DNA of 64,000 nucleotides from Prostheceraeus crozeri (lineage: Eukaryota; Platyhelminthes; Polycladida; Euryleptidae): positions 186,001 through 250,000 of the forward strand of contig CAJQUW010007510.1 of NCBI GenBank assembly GCA_907163375.1, read 5' to 3'. The notes beneath the pieces were generated by a model that was given only the letters and a program-made list of their open reading frames with translations, was not told where the DNA came from and did not search any database. Positions 27,979 to 39,172 of this stretch are shown here, one piece after another (position 1 is the first letter of the stretch; every line of letters starts with the position of its first letter). The position numbers and the translations under genes are program-made.

Positions 27979-30608
27979 TAAAAATATACAAATATAGTGT
28001 TATAATACTTTTTTATTTTATGTATATATCAAATTTGTCTATCTTAGAAATTAGAAAATTAAAAAGGTTCAGTAGTTATTTCATCAGGTAAAATTTTTCT
28101 TTTATCATCAAATGGATCTAATGCTAATTTATGTTCTTCTTTTAAATACATTTTATGTTTTTTTGAATTAAGTCTATAATTACATGCTGTTTTTATTTCA
28201 TTATTAAATAATACATTTTTATAATTTTGAAATGTTATTTGATTAGCCACTGATGCCTTTGAAATTCCTTTTAATGTTTTATGTGTTTTAATATTATTAG
28301 TTGTATCATAACAGTAACATTTAGATTTTAAAAATATAGCTTCTGTTATGAAATCTTCATTTCCTTCTAATTCATCTTTTACTTTACATAAATCAGAAGG
28401 ATGAATGATATCTTTTATTTTATCTATTTCTTCATCAAGTGTAGAATTATACGGTATTGTTAATTCTAAGAAAACAGAATCGGTATCTGTAAAGTGTAAT
28501 TTATAGTTTTTGCCATAAGCAGGTGCTAAATAATCATATATAAATTTATACATAAATAGTTTAGCTAATTCTAATATAGTGAAACCAATGAAATTAAACT
28601 TATCATGTTTTACGCTAATTCGACGTAAATGTACAGCACATAGTTCATCACTAAATCTAGTAGTTCTTTTATATGTAGGTTTCCTTGTTAAATTTTGAAA
28701 CCTATCTTTATCATAAACTATTTCAATATTTTGTCTATTACGCACATTTTCTAAAGTCTTACCATAAAATGCATTATTCATTAATTTGAAGAACACGTTT
28801 CCAAAATCATCTTTAGTTCTTTTAGCTATTTTACGTTTTTCAATATTGAACTCTATATAATTTTTTAACCACCTAGATTTTTGATAAAATAGTTTTCGAT
28901 GTATTTTGGTGAGAATCATTCCATGATCTAAATACCAATCTAGCATTCTTCCTTCAACAACATACTTTCCTTTATTGCTTTGTGTTAACATAAGTTTTTT
29001 TGTTGGTCTGTATTTCTTAAAAATTATAGATTTTTGATAATCTGAAAAATCTTCTATATTGGGAATTTTGTTTTCGGGACAGAAAGGAAAATATTTTGTT
29101 TTATCTTTTATTTCATCAGGGTATACTAAATCAACTTCATATATATAACCATGATTATAATTTCCATCATATGTTTTTTGATAATCTAGAATATTACACC
29201 ATGACATTTCACCTGTTGGTAATTCTTGTATCATGCAAGAAGAATATAAGCTATTAAAATCATAATATAACAAATAGTTTTCTCTCATGAATTCATCAAT
29301 TGCATTTTCACGTTCTACTCCTTCTCGTTTCGTTCGAAAAATTTCTAATATTTTTTCTTTTTCTTCTGGAGATAAAGGTTTCATTATTCCATAATCATCA
29401 GGATTTACTTTCTTATTATAACATTTAACATATCTATTACCTAAAACTGATGAAACTCCACCTCTAATTCCAGATTCAAAAAATAATAATTTATCATATG
29501 TATTTTCTTTATAATGTTTAAGTTTAACACCAGTATGTTTTAATCCTGCTAGCCATGTTAAACCTGGTGTAGAATAACAATAACATGGATCTATTCCGTA
29601 ATATTCTAAACACATATCACGAAAGTTTTCGAAAAGATCAGCTAGTATTAATACATCTATCTGAAGATATTTCATTGTATAATCATACATTGTTTTACAA
29701 TTTAACTCTCTCCAATTCTTTTCAGCTTCTGCATAGTCTTCTTCAGATAATTGGGATTGTTTTAATGTTGATTTAAATTTATTTATTGGAGGAAGTTGTT
29801 TTTCTTCCATAATTTTATTCACAGAACTAAAATCAGTCTTCGACTGTAAACCACCGGTTTTATCTCCAGTTATATCAGTCTTCGACTGTGAGCCGCAGGC
29901 TATATACTCATACGGAAATATTCCTTTTAAAGGTTTTAAATTATATTTATTTAATATTTTACATTGTTCAGATTTCAAAGTTTTTCCCATAACATCTAAT
30001 GAATAAGGAGTAAAAAATCTAAATGCATCTAAAATTATAATACAACCTAATTGCATTGAAAAATATTCCTCTTCTGTTTTACATAGTACATTTATTTGTT
30101 GTTGCTGTAATTTTTCAGATGAAAATAAATCTTTCATTACTAGATGGAAATCATATTTAGAACCATTATAGAAATATAGAGGAACAAAGTTATATTTAAA
30201 TTTATTAGCATTAAGATTACAAGAATTATGTGCTGCACCTCTATATAATCCATTTAGATGATCATGATCTTTTACTTTATCAAGATATCTACCTCTGCCA
30301 TTTTTATAATTTTTTGTAAATTCTTTTCCACAGTAATAACAATTTGTTTCATTAATAAAATTTAATTTTTCTTTTTCTGTTAATGGCATCATCGGTATAT
30401 TTGTTTCAAGCAATTGTGAAAAGCGACCTTGTAATTCTTCTACTTTCTTTGTAAACATTTCTGAACTATCTTCACCATAGTATTGAAAATATTCTGATTT
30501 AAATAATTCAGGATAATTTGAATGAATGTACATTCCCCAACATAATGGTTTTTGTTCAAATAAATATTTTTCTTTACTTTGTTCAGCTGCACTTTTTTCA
30601 TAATTACA

Positions 30609-30691
30609 AACCGAAGGTTCTAGGGCTTGGCCCGTACCATTTTCAGAATTATAATTTTCAGAATCGGGCGAAGCCCTGGAACCTTCCGTTC
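30609..30691. repeat. Micro-hairpin units in the Polinton-2 polymerase region
   Basis: AACC-GAA-GGTT (30,609-30,619) with GGGC-TTG-GCCC (30,623-30,633), then GGGC-GAA-GCCC (30,666-30,676) with a GAAC...GTTC stem (30,679-30,691). The first pair is absent from Polinton-1. The second lies at the same site as 7,967-7,997 but has a different second hairpin. Confidence 0.8.
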
Positions 30692-32220
30692 GATTTTGTG
30701 TCATATTAACATTATATGCTTCAAAATCACAATAAATAGTAAAGGGTACTTTATTTTTAAAATACCATTTATTATATTCTAAATAATCTTCTTTTGGAAA
30801 TGTGTTTCTGACTGCTTCATTTTGTTGACAATTCTCCAAATGTCTATTCATTTCTTCTTTAGTTCTAAAACTTGTCATACATTGAAGACAAGGAAAATTT
30901 GTATTATCTGAAGTTTTTGTAAATATAGAAATATCTTTACACAATATAAAATGACCCTGATAATATAATATATTCGCTTGTGCTGGTTGTTTTGACTGTT
31001 CTAGTTTTTCAAATTTATCTTGATATATTTCATGTGTTTCATCAATTTCTTTTGCAAGATTAAATGTTTTTCGATGAAAATTTTGATTTAATATTTGTAG
31101 CTGATAACTATATTCTTTATCATATTGTTCTTTATATTGTTGTAGACATTTTTTTAAAGATTCATTTATTTTTTGATTGGTTTCATTTTCTTCATTATTT
31201 AATTCTTTATTGTCTTCATTTAATTTTTGAATCGTTTCTATCTTATTTTCATATTTATGGTCATATTCTTGTACTAATATTTTTGTTTGTTGTTGATAAT
31301 CTGTTTTACATTTTTGTAAACTTTCATTTAAATTTTGTAATTTTTGTTGATATTCTAAAGATAAAGATAAATAATCGGAATCATAATCATAATTATAATT
31401 ACGTCCTTTATAATTATTATGACTAATCATTATTGGTGATAGTGTTTTAACAAGTTCAAATTTTTCAGTACATATTATATTTCCTTGGTAAAAAATATTA
31501 TGATGCATGTAATTTCCTCTATCATTATATACTATTTCTGATTGACATAAATTTTTATTATTCAAATAAAATTTTTTTTGAATCTGAGTAAAGTGGAGTA
31601 ATTTTACCAATAGAAACATAATTCACATTTAATTCAAAAACATTTACTTCTATTAAATTTTTATTCTTTTTATGAAACTTTTTTAACCTATTATAATCAT
31701 ATGGAAATTCATCTAAGCCATCAGAAAGATCAAATTCATTTATGTATTCTTCTTTATTATAATGACTTAGTCTTTCTTTATGATATTCTGCAGGATGTAA
31801 ATGTGCTATAATACTCCACAGAAAACAATAATCATCTTCATTTTTTATGTTGATTATTTGTGGTGAACTGAAAGGTAAAGGAACATAACTACCACCAGTA
31901 TTATTTTTATATTTATCAATTACTATTTTCTTAGATAGTATTTTAACAAATCTCCAACCAGATTCACGTAACTGGGCTTCAATTATACAATTTTCTAATT
32001 TAAGTATCATCGATTCAAATATGGGTTGTATATCATTTGCATTATGAATTTCTTGTGAATTTGTAAAATGTCCTTGTGTTATTTCTTCAGGAATTCCATC
32101 AGGTCCATTTTTTGTATAAAGTACTTCTACATTCATATAACATTTGAAAGATTTCTTAATTATTTTGAAAAAGTTTTTTAATACATTATAAAAAGTTTCA
32201 TCGGTTTCATTATGTTCAAC

Positions 32221-32417
32221 GGGTGAAGCCCTGGAACCTTCGGTTCGAACAGACTGATTAAATAAATATTTTATATTTGTTAATGGCGAAGCCCTGGAAG
32301 ACATCTTTGATGCCCCGTGTACAGCTTCATCAAATTCATCTATTTCGTTAAATTCATCAGTATCGCTAAATAAATATCTTCCATCTGGTATGGGCGAAGC
32401 CCTAGAACCTTCGGTTT
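32221..32417. repeat. Three micro-hairpin units in the Polinton-2 polymerase front part
   Basis: GGGT-GAA-GCCC with GAACC-TTC-GGTTC (32,221-32,246); a GGC-GAA-GCC with GACATC-TTT-GATGCC (about 32,286-32,310); GGGC-GAA-GCCC with GAACC-TTC-GGTTT (32,392-32,417). The last is a clean 30-bp insertion compared with Polinton-1, where CTGGTAGGGTC is uninterrupted; the junction repeats GTA. Confidence 0.85.
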
Positions 32418-32838
32418 GTAGGGTCTCATCTTCACTATTAAAATTTTTTTATATTCCGAATGTGAATAATCATCAAACATTTTTTTAACTTTTATATCAG
32501 TAGGCAATGTTTCTAGATAGTTTTTATAATTACTTAATTTTAATATATTTCCTTCATCAACTCGATCTACATTTTGTAAATGCAATTTACTATTTAAATG
32601 AGATTGATAACTTCTTTTTGTTTGCAACTTTTTTTTACATAAGACACAATAAAACTTGGTATTTTCCATTTTTTTATTTTTTTAGAGAAAATTTAAGAAA
32701 AAATTTGTGTTTTAATTTTAGATATAAACATTCTAATATCAAGGACTTGAGTGTTATTTTATATTATTATATATTTCACGTTCTTTAGTTATTTTTTTCT
32801 TTATCACATTAAGTTTTATCATACTAAGTTTTATCATA

Positions 32839-34098
32839 TTAAGTTTCATCATATAACGTTTTATCAAAAGATAATTTATATTTATTTTCACTAACTATTG
32901 ATTCTTCATCATCATCATCAATTGATTCTTCATCATCATCATAAATTGATTCTTCAACATCATAAATTACACTTTTTGGGATTGGATACCATTCTCTTAT
33001 TGGAATATCTAACTCTAAATTACATCTTTTATCTGATAATAATATAATAGAGAAAAATATTGGTCTTTGTTCTCTTTTGGAAAATTTAATAACACCACCA
33101 TAATCTGAAACACTTTTAGTTTTTGTTAAAGATGATAAAATTTTAAATTGATTAGATGTAAATCCTAATTTAAATTTTGTAGACCCGACACATAGTTGTC
33201 TAACAGTATCTTCAACTATACCATCATTATTATTTTCAATTGTAAGAAAATGAAATTTAGATAAATTTTTATAATTACTAATATTTTTATAATCTTTTTT
33301 ACCATTTACACCTTTTTCAGATGTTTCAGAATCATCATTTATATTATCAGTTTCTTCAATATGATTCAGAGGATTATTATGATTATGATTATGGTCATTG
33401 TTAATAGTATAAGGTGTTGTCCACATATAAATTTTCTCTTGTTGAGCTAAACCATTTATATAAGATTTTAATAAATTAATATTTAAATTTGAATATAATC
33501 CTATATATGTATCATCATCATATCTTTGCGGCATTTCTAATGTTTCTTGTTTATAAATTGTGTCTCTATAATAAACTTGACATAATAATTCTTCATTATG
33601 TTTTTTACTCTCTATGTGAATGTTATATTGATTTTGTTCATCAACAAATAATCTAATTTTTTCTTTGGAAAAAGATTTTAATTTTTTAACTAATTCTTTA
33701 ATATTGATATAATTAATAATTTTAGTTTCTATCCAATCAGTATTACTAATTGGTAACACTGCTCTAATAAATCCATAAACATTATTATGACCTATTATAA
33801 CCATATTTTCTTTATTTAATTCCACATAAGCTACATCATTATATTTACTAACAATATCCATAAATTTAATAAATGGATCCCCCGGAAATAAACAATAATT
33901 AGTTTCTATAGAAGGTAAACCTTTAGTCTGTTCTCTAAATATTTCGGCTTGTAATTGAAATAAAATATTAACATCTATACATGGATTATTATTATTATTA
34001 TTATCAAAACATTTATTTTCAAATCCCGTTGATCTCGTCGAATAAGAAGAACAGGATGATGCGGACGAATATAATTTTTTTAAATTTGCTTTATCCAT
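32839..34098 (-). CDS. Polinton-2 possible sliding-clamp (PCNA-like) protein
   Basis: 419 residues, shorter than the Polinton-1 form (453) through differences confined to the Asn/His-rich linker and the acidic tail region. The two strand-rich lobes are near-identical between the copies, which supports the idea that they are the functional parts. The assignment as a clamp rests on a PCNA-like pattern in the first lobe and on its place beside the polymerase. The frame looks whole. Confidence 0.35.
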   Translation of the reverse strand: MDKANLKKLYSSASSCSSYSTRSTGFENKCFDNNNNNNPCIDVNILFQLQAEIFREQTKGLPSIETNYCLFPGDPFIKFMDIVSKYNDVAYVELNKENMVIIGHNNVYGFIRAVLPISNTDWIETKIINYINIKELVKKLKSFSKEKIRLFVDEQNQYNIHIESKKHNEELLCQVYYRDTIYKQETLEMPQRYDDDTYIGLYSNLNINLLKSYINGLAQQEKIYMWTTPYTINNDHNHNHNNPLNHIEETDNINDDSETSEKGVNGKKDYKNISNYKNLSKFHFLTIENNNDGIVEDTVRQLCVGSTKFKLGFTSNQFKILSSLTKTKSVSDYGGVIKFSKREQRPIFFSIILLSDKRCNLELDIPIREWYPIPKSVIYDVEESIYDDDEESIDDDDEESIVSENKYKLSFDKTLYDET

Positions 34099-34194
34099 TT
34101 TTTTATTTTTATTAGAAAAAATTTTATTTTTTTATTTTTTTTAGAAAAAATTTTATTTTTATTAGAAAAAATTTTATTTTTTTATTGTTAAAAA
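34099..34194. promoter_or_regulatory. Divergent AT-rich promoter gap
   Basis: Between the minus-strand clamp-like gene and the plus-strand fibre-like gene. Three tandem copies of about 25 bp (TTTTTATTAGAAAAAATTTTA) fill it; Polinton-1 has about one copy (11,415-11,457). Both start codons sit directly at A-runs. Confidence 0.5.
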
Positions 34195-35082
34195 ATGATG
34201 TTACCAAATGTTGGTGGAGGTGCATATATCCCGAATAATCGTGAATTAGAAATAGAGATAGAAAATTATATCATGAAAACTGGAGACGTTTTATCTGGTC
34301 CATTGCATCTTTCTATTCTTCCGCAACAGAATACAGAGTTAACAAATAAACAATATGTTGATACACAAATCAATGACTTAAAAGAAAAATATATAAACGA
34401 TGTTTTGGTTCCACTGATGAACGAATTAAAGTTGCTAAAACTTAATGACAAATCATTAAACGAAAAATTATTAAAACTTGATAAAAAGGATAGAGAGCTA
34501 GAAGCAGATATAGCAAAACTTTTTAAAAAGATTTCAGAACAATCAAAAATTTTAATATTACTTTCTTTAAATTTAAAATCTGCAGTCATTAAAAATAAAC
34601 ATCAGATAAAAATGTTAAAAGAACAATTAGAAGATGAAATAGAAAAACTACCTGAAAGAATTTAAAAAAATTTAAAGCAGTTACAAACTACATTCCAAAA
34701 AAGTGTTGATGAATTGAGTTCTAAAATTACTCAACAAATGAAAAAGATGAATAGAATAATAAATGAAGTAAACTCGCTTAATCAAAGAGTTGATAAAATG
34801 AAAACTCTTAAAATCAATTTAGAAAATGAATTAAAGAAAAATTTACAAGAAAACTCTAAAGAAAATAAAGAACAGTTAGATGCTGTTAAAAGACAATTAG
34901 ATGTTCTTAAAATTAAGTTAAATGCTCTTAAAACGGCGTTGAAGATTAATCAGCAGAAAATGCAAGTTAATAGAAGAGAAATTAAAGTACATCACACGCT
35001 ACTTGACGCAATAGATAAAATGCAACAGGCAATTAATAAAGTTATCTCGAAGTTGTTGTCCATTCACAAACGTAAATCTTAG
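34195..35082 (+). pseudogene. Polinton-2 fibre-like / coiled-coil protein region (fossil)
   Basis: Counterpart of 11,458-12,351. It begins with the phage-fibre-type motif (TGDVLSGPLHL...TNKQYVDTQI) and continues as heptad-rich coiled coil for most of its length. Probably a trimeric stalk or fibre. Broken. Confidence 0.5.
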
Positions 35083-35135
35083 CGTAAATATTAACGTAAA
35101 TATTTTTTCCCAAAAGTCAAATTTAATCCTAAAAA

Positions 35136-35726
35136 ATGCCTATAATTTATAAACACAATCTTAAACAATTTGCTTCAAATCAAAGAATTGCTCATGAACC
35201 ACGTATGAATCCTGTTTATCATTATGATAATAGAGAAACAGTCGGAACACAAAAGTTCCTAGGCACCGCAGGTGCCGTTCACACGGAAGGAGCTGGGATC
35301 TTCTCTGGTATTGGAAGTATCGTTAACTTAATTAAAAATAATAAAGATTTGATTACATCTGCTGCAAAAGGAGCAGCTGCTATAGGTAGTACAGCTAGAG
35401 CAATATCAAATGCTGTCAAGTCTCAAAACGAATTAAAACAACTAGAAGCTATTCGTAAACTTAAGAATGATTCTGAAGAACTAAAAAATTTAAAAAAACT
35501 TTCAGAGGAAACAAAAAATAAAATTGCTAACATAGCTGTAGGGGGTGAAACCTTGAGGAGCGGAGCTCCGTCTGATAGTAAACATAAGAAGAAATCAGGC
35601 GTAGCCATAAAACGTTCAATTGAACCTACGGTTCGTTCAATTGAAGAAATAAGAGGAAATGGCGTGAGCAGCAACCTTCGGTTTAACCAGCAAAGCTGTA
35701 GGGGAGCTGGTCTAGCAAAATTCTAA
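35136..35726 (+). CDS. Polinton-2 pVI-like amphipathic minor virion protein
   Basis: 196 residues with the Gly-rich amphipathic stretch GAGIFSGIGSIVNLI followed by an Ala-rich helix. All five micro-hairpins of the Polinton-1 gene are present and in frame. The N-terminus KHNLKQFASNQRIAHEP is basic. Role as an internal membrane-active or core protein is inferred from composition and position. Confidence 0.5.
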   Translation: MPIIYKHNLKQFASNQRIAHEPRMNPVYHYDNRETVGTQKFLGTAGAVHTEGAGIFSGIGSIVNLIKNNKDLITSAAKGAAAIGSTARAISNAVKSQNELKQLEAIRKLKNDSEELKNLKKLSEETKNKIANIAVGGETLRSGAPSDSKHKKKSGVAIKRSIEPTVRSIEEIRGNGVSSNLRFNQQSCRGAGLAKF

Positions 35727-35820
35727 AATATAATTTTAGTAAAATTTTTTAGTAATTTTTTTAGTAAAAATTTTTTCTGTGTATGAGAAAAACAAAAAAG
35801 TCAAATTATTTTTTATAAAA

Positions 35821-37155
35821 ATGTCTTCGCTTATCGAAAATAAATTTAGATTAGACGATCCTCCGTTCGTCAGTTGCAATCAAAAAAAGAATGACTATAT
35901 AAGAATTGCTATGAATCCCGGATCTTCCAGTAGAGTAAATACTGGAGGTGATTCAATTTTTGAAGTTGATAATCAGCAGAGTTATATATATCTACCTGAT
36001 TCATTTTTACACTGTGAATATTCTTTGTATAGTGATGCCAATTTTACAACACCATTACCAGATACCGATAATATTGCACTAGAGAATAATTTTTTTCCAA
36101 GATTATTTACACAAATGCGTTTAGATGTTGCAACTCAAAATATAGAAACAATAAGTGATTCTCCAGGTGTAATTGATACAATGCTTAGATTTGTAACAAT
36201 TGGTGAAAATGATAAAAAGCATGAAATCGAAGGTTGGTTTCCTGATACTAATGATGGTATAATTGTTGATGATTTAACTCACGCTGGAACAGATGCAGCA
36301 GGAATTGCGAAAGATGTAGAAAATATTGCAAAACAGTTAAATAAAACAAATAATGATGCATATAAAGAAAGACGTGAATTTAACAAGAAAAGTAAACAGA
36401 CAGTTAATTGGTCATTGTCTCCATTATTCGGATATTTAGATTATGACAAAATATCATATCAATTAAAATTTAAATTAATAATTCATCGTACAGCAAATAA
36501 TGAATTAATCTTTTTTGGTAAGACTGGAAAAAAAGCATATTTAAAAATTGATAGACTTGAATGGTGGATTAAGCATATTATTCCTAGTTTAGAGATTGAA
36601 ACAGCTATTGCAAAAAGATTAAATACTAACAAACCAATTCCAGTAAATTTTCTAAAGCGTACTGCTAGTTCAGTAACTTTTTCCGAACAAAGATTTAACT
36701 GGCATTTTACTAGAACTGCGAATACTCCAAGATATTTATTACTAACATTTCAAAGAAATAATTCTCCAAGTTTTGATAAGAACAACAATCTCTTCCACAT
36801 TAATACAATTCGAAGTTTACAAGTTTCATTAAATCAAACCCGATATCCAATTGATCCATTAAGATTCGATGATACCAATAATCAATTTATGGAAGGATAT
36901 GATTCTTATCGAAATCTTTGTATAGAATTTGGAGTTGAACCACAATTATCTCCTGGAGATTGGAGACATTTATATCCAATTTTCTGTTTCGATTTAAGTG
37001 CACAATCTGAAGATATTATTAAAAATGGTTGTGATGTAACAATTAATATTGAAAAAAAAGATTCCACAACTTCATTGATGGCTTATGGTTTATTGCTAGA
37101 AGATGTAAAATATTCAATTGAAATTTTTAATGGGAAGATGACTAGAATAAATTAA
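35821..37155 (+). CDS. Polinton-2 hexon-like major capsid protein (double jelly roll)
   Basis: 444 residues starting at the ATG after TTTTATAAAA. The first half has FPRLFTQMRLDVATQNIET, the middle WSLSPLFGYLDYDKISYQL then KLIIHRTANNELIFFGK, and the rear FSEQRFNWHFTRTANTPRYLL, matching the layout of Polinton/adinto major capsid proteins as I know them. It would form the pseudo-hexameric capsomer. The frame looks whole. It lies between the pVI-like and membrane minor protein genes. Confidence 0.7.
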   Translation: MSSLIENKFRLDDPPFVSCNQKKNDYIRIAMNPGSSSRVNTGGDSIFEVDNQQSYIYLPDSFLHCEYSLYSDANFTTPLPDTDNIALENNFFPRLFTQMRLDVATQNIETISDSPGVIDTMLRFVTIGENDKKHEIEGWFPDTNDGIIVDDLTHAGTDAAGIAKDVENIAKQLNKTNNDAYKERREFNKKSKQTVNWSLSPLFGYLDYDKISYQLKFKLIIHRTANNELIFFGKTGKKAYLKIDRLEWWIKHIIPSLEIETAIAKRLNTNKPIPVNFLKRTASSVTFSEQRFNWHFTRTANTPRYLLLTFQRNNSPSFDKNNNLFHINTIRSLQVSLNQTRYPIDPLRFDDTNNQFMEGYDSYRNLCIEFGVEPQLSPGDWRHLYPIFCFDLSAQSEDIIKNGCDVTINIEKKDSTTSLMAYGLLLEDVKYSIEIFNGKMTRIN

Positions 37156-37238
37156 TTTAATTTTTTTTGATAACTTAAAATTTATTCATAACTAGAATAG
37201 ATTAAAAATTTTCGTAACTTAAAATTTTTTTATTAAAA

Positions 37239-37763
37239 ATGTCGCAAGCGAAAAGTAGTAATAATAAAACTGTTGAATTAAAATTACGTAATATTGTTGA
37301 CAAAAATACCCCTAAAACTATTACGATTAACAAAAAAAAGAATTACATAAGTAAACCAATGATAGAGAATATTCAATTACAAGAAGAAAAGAATGGCGGG
37401 ATTCTCCCATTAATTCCATTAATAATAGGAGGCATAGCAGCAGCAGGAAGTGTTGCAGGTGGGACAGCTGGTATTGTCCAAGCAGTAAATAAAAATTAAT
37501 CAGAGAAGGCAGCATTAGAAGAACAAAAACGTCATAACAGAGAGTGGGAGAAAGTTGCTAGGGGTGAAGGGACATCGGAGATGTCTTCCAGGGCTTCGCC
37601 CGAAGGAAAAGGAGTAGTAGATAATTTCATTAGTAAATTAAAATTAGTTGATGAAGGAAAACGAGTTCTTAAAAATATTCTCCACAATGTTGATGATTTA
37701 ATTGAAATTAAAGAAACTAAAGATGGTTCTGGAATATATCTAAGTCCTAGTATGATTCGGTAA
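37239..37763 (+). pseudogene. Polinton-2 membrane-anchored minor protein (fossil)
   Basis: Counterpart of 14,690-15,172 with the Gly/Ala membrane segment. It contains a micro-hairpin pair (37,571-37,601) that adds 42 bp, a multiple of three, relative to Polinton-1. Broken in this copy. Confidence 0.5.
37571..37601. repeat. In-gene micro-hairpin pair, Polinton-2 only
   Basis: GACATC-GGA-GATGTC (37,571-37,585) and GGGC-TTC-GCCC (37,591-37,601): the same two modules as 7,967-7,997 but in the opposite orientation. Polinton-1 has a short unrelated 7-bp stretch instead, a net difference of 42 bp. Confidence 0.85.
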
Positions 37764-37838
37764 TAACCTCAGGACCTTTGGTCCATAAGGTAAAACAATT
37801 ATTTTATTTTATCTTTTAAATTTTTTTTATCTTTTAAA

Positions 37839-39161
37839 ATGAATTCTACAAATTCCGAAAATTTAATTAGATTAAAAATTGCTAATTTAGATTTATTGAA
37901 TTATCTCTTAAAAGTACATAAAAACTCAAATTGTCAGCATATTGGAGGTGACATACAAAAAACATTAGAAAACTTTCCTTGTTTTATTTGGAGTAAATAT
38001 TCGAAAGAAAAACATCTTCCTGGTCATTCATATACTGGTCCAGGAACTCGATTAGATATAAGACTAGATGAGAATAATAATCCGAAACCAGGTGAAGAAC
38101 CAATAAATAGAGTAGATGCCGCCGCTTATAGACATGATTTAGCTTATCGAAATCATGATCTAAGTTCTCGACATGCAGCTGATAAGAAGATGATTCAAGA
38201 ATTAGATAGTATTCAAAATCCAACATTTAGAGAAAAAATTGAAAGAATGTTTGTTAAGAAAGCTTTACAAGCTAAAATATTATTCGGTCAGGGTTTAAAT
38301 GAAACGACAGCAAAGCTGTCTGAGAGCAACGCTCGAACCTATGCGTCCGAAATGTCGAATGACCCAAGCCGCTACGCGTCTGAAATCCACAAGGAATATA
38401 GAAGGCCTAAATATTTATTGAAAGTAAAAGTATTTAATAAAGATGATATTTGGAGTGCTGATCTTATTCATATGCCGAATGATTCTGATTATAAATACGC
38501 ATTGACCGTTATAGATTTATATACACGATACGCTTGGGTAAAGCCTTTAAAAAATAAAAGTGGTCTATCAGTTAAATATGCGTTTGAAGAAATCTTTAAA
38601 GAAAGTAATAGAAAGCCAAGGAAATTGTTTGTTGATAAAGGATCGGAATTTTATAACCGAAACGTTCAGCCACTATTTGAAACTGTTTATTCAACTGAAA
38701 ATGCAGGGAAAGCCGTAGTGATAGAAAGATTCAATCGGACGTTAAAAAATAAATTATTCAAGAAATTTACTGAGCAAAGAAATCAGAAATGGTTGAAGAT
38801 ATTACCAGGAGTTGTAGAAGAGTACAATAATAAAGTTCATTCTGGTATTGAAGAAACCCCAAAGAATGCTTCTGACGACCCTGATTTGATACGAAAGAAA
38901 ATAATCGAGAATAATAATTTGAATGAGAGTAATCCGAATTTGCAGAAACTTAAGCCGAAATTTAAAATTGGAGATAGAGTTAGAATATTTAAATATAAGA
39001 ATAAATTTGAAAAAGGCTTTGTTGGCTATTGGACTAAAGAAATATTTGAAGTTTGCAAAATAAATAAAACTTATCCGATTACTTATGAAATTAAAGATTT
39101 AGATAATGAGGATATCAGAGGCCGTTTTTATCAAAATGAATTACAGAAAACAGAGCTTTAG
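37839..39161 (+). CDS. Polinton-2 phospholipase A2-like domain fused to rve integrase
   Basis: One 440-residue frame. Residues about 60-130 form a parvovirus-type phospholipase A2 domain: calcium loop YTGPGT, catalytic RHDLAY, then a helix. Residues about 200-350 are an rve integrase core with the acidic triad in SADLIHM, FVDKGSEF and VVIERFN. The C-terminal region (FKIGDRVRIF...FEKGFVGYW) is an SH3/chromo-like DNA-binding module. The PLA2 part would breach membranes on entry; the integrase makes the 6-bp duplication. The linker carries shared micro-hairpins and an extra stretch (SNDPSRYASE) absent in Polinton-1. The fusion could be processed by the adenain-like protease. Confidence 0.8.
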   Translation: MNSTNSENLIRLKIANLDLLNYLLKVHKNSNCQHIGGDIQKTLENFPCFIWSKYSKEKHLPGHSYTGPGTRLDIRLDENNNPKPGEEPINRVDAAAYRHDLAYRNHDLSSRHAADKKMIQELDSIQNPTFREKIERMFVKKALQAKILFGQGLNETTAKLSESNARTYASEMSNDPSRYASEIHKEYRRPKYLLKVKVFNKDDIWSADLIHMPNDSDYKYALTVIDLYTRYAWVKPLKNKSGLSVKYAFEEIFKESNRKPRKLFVDKGSEFYNRNVQPLFETVYSTENAGKAVVIERFNRTLKNKLFKKFTEQRNQKWLKILPGVVEEYNNKVHSGIEETPKNASDDPDLIRKKIIENNNLNESNPNLQKLKPKFKIGDRVRIFKYKNKFEKGFVGYWTKEIFEVCKINKTYPITYEIKDLDNEDIRGRFYQNELQKTEL

Positions 39162-39172
39162 CTTCGCTTGAG

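Larger units (their letters stand above)
28059..32669 (-). pseudogene. Polinton-2 family B DNA polymerase (fossil)
   Basis: Same protein as 5,444-9,880 with all palm motifs visible (DFNSLYSS, KLMNNAFYGKT, TDTDSVF), the exonuclease motif CDFEAYN and the DHDHLNGLYRGAAHN block. It is a little longer because it carries extra micro-hairpin units (30,609-30,633, 30,666-30,691, 32,221-32,246, about 32,285-32,318, 32,392-32,417) that are absent or different in Polinton-1. Several of these encode TEGSRASP-like peptides. Broken in a few places. Confidence 0.9.

Noticed and set aside
37839-39161. Retrovirus or LTR element on account of the integrase
   Set aside because: No reverse transcriptase, gag-like gene or LTRs; the integrase lies within a Polinton with its own polymerase, ATPase, protease and capsid genes.
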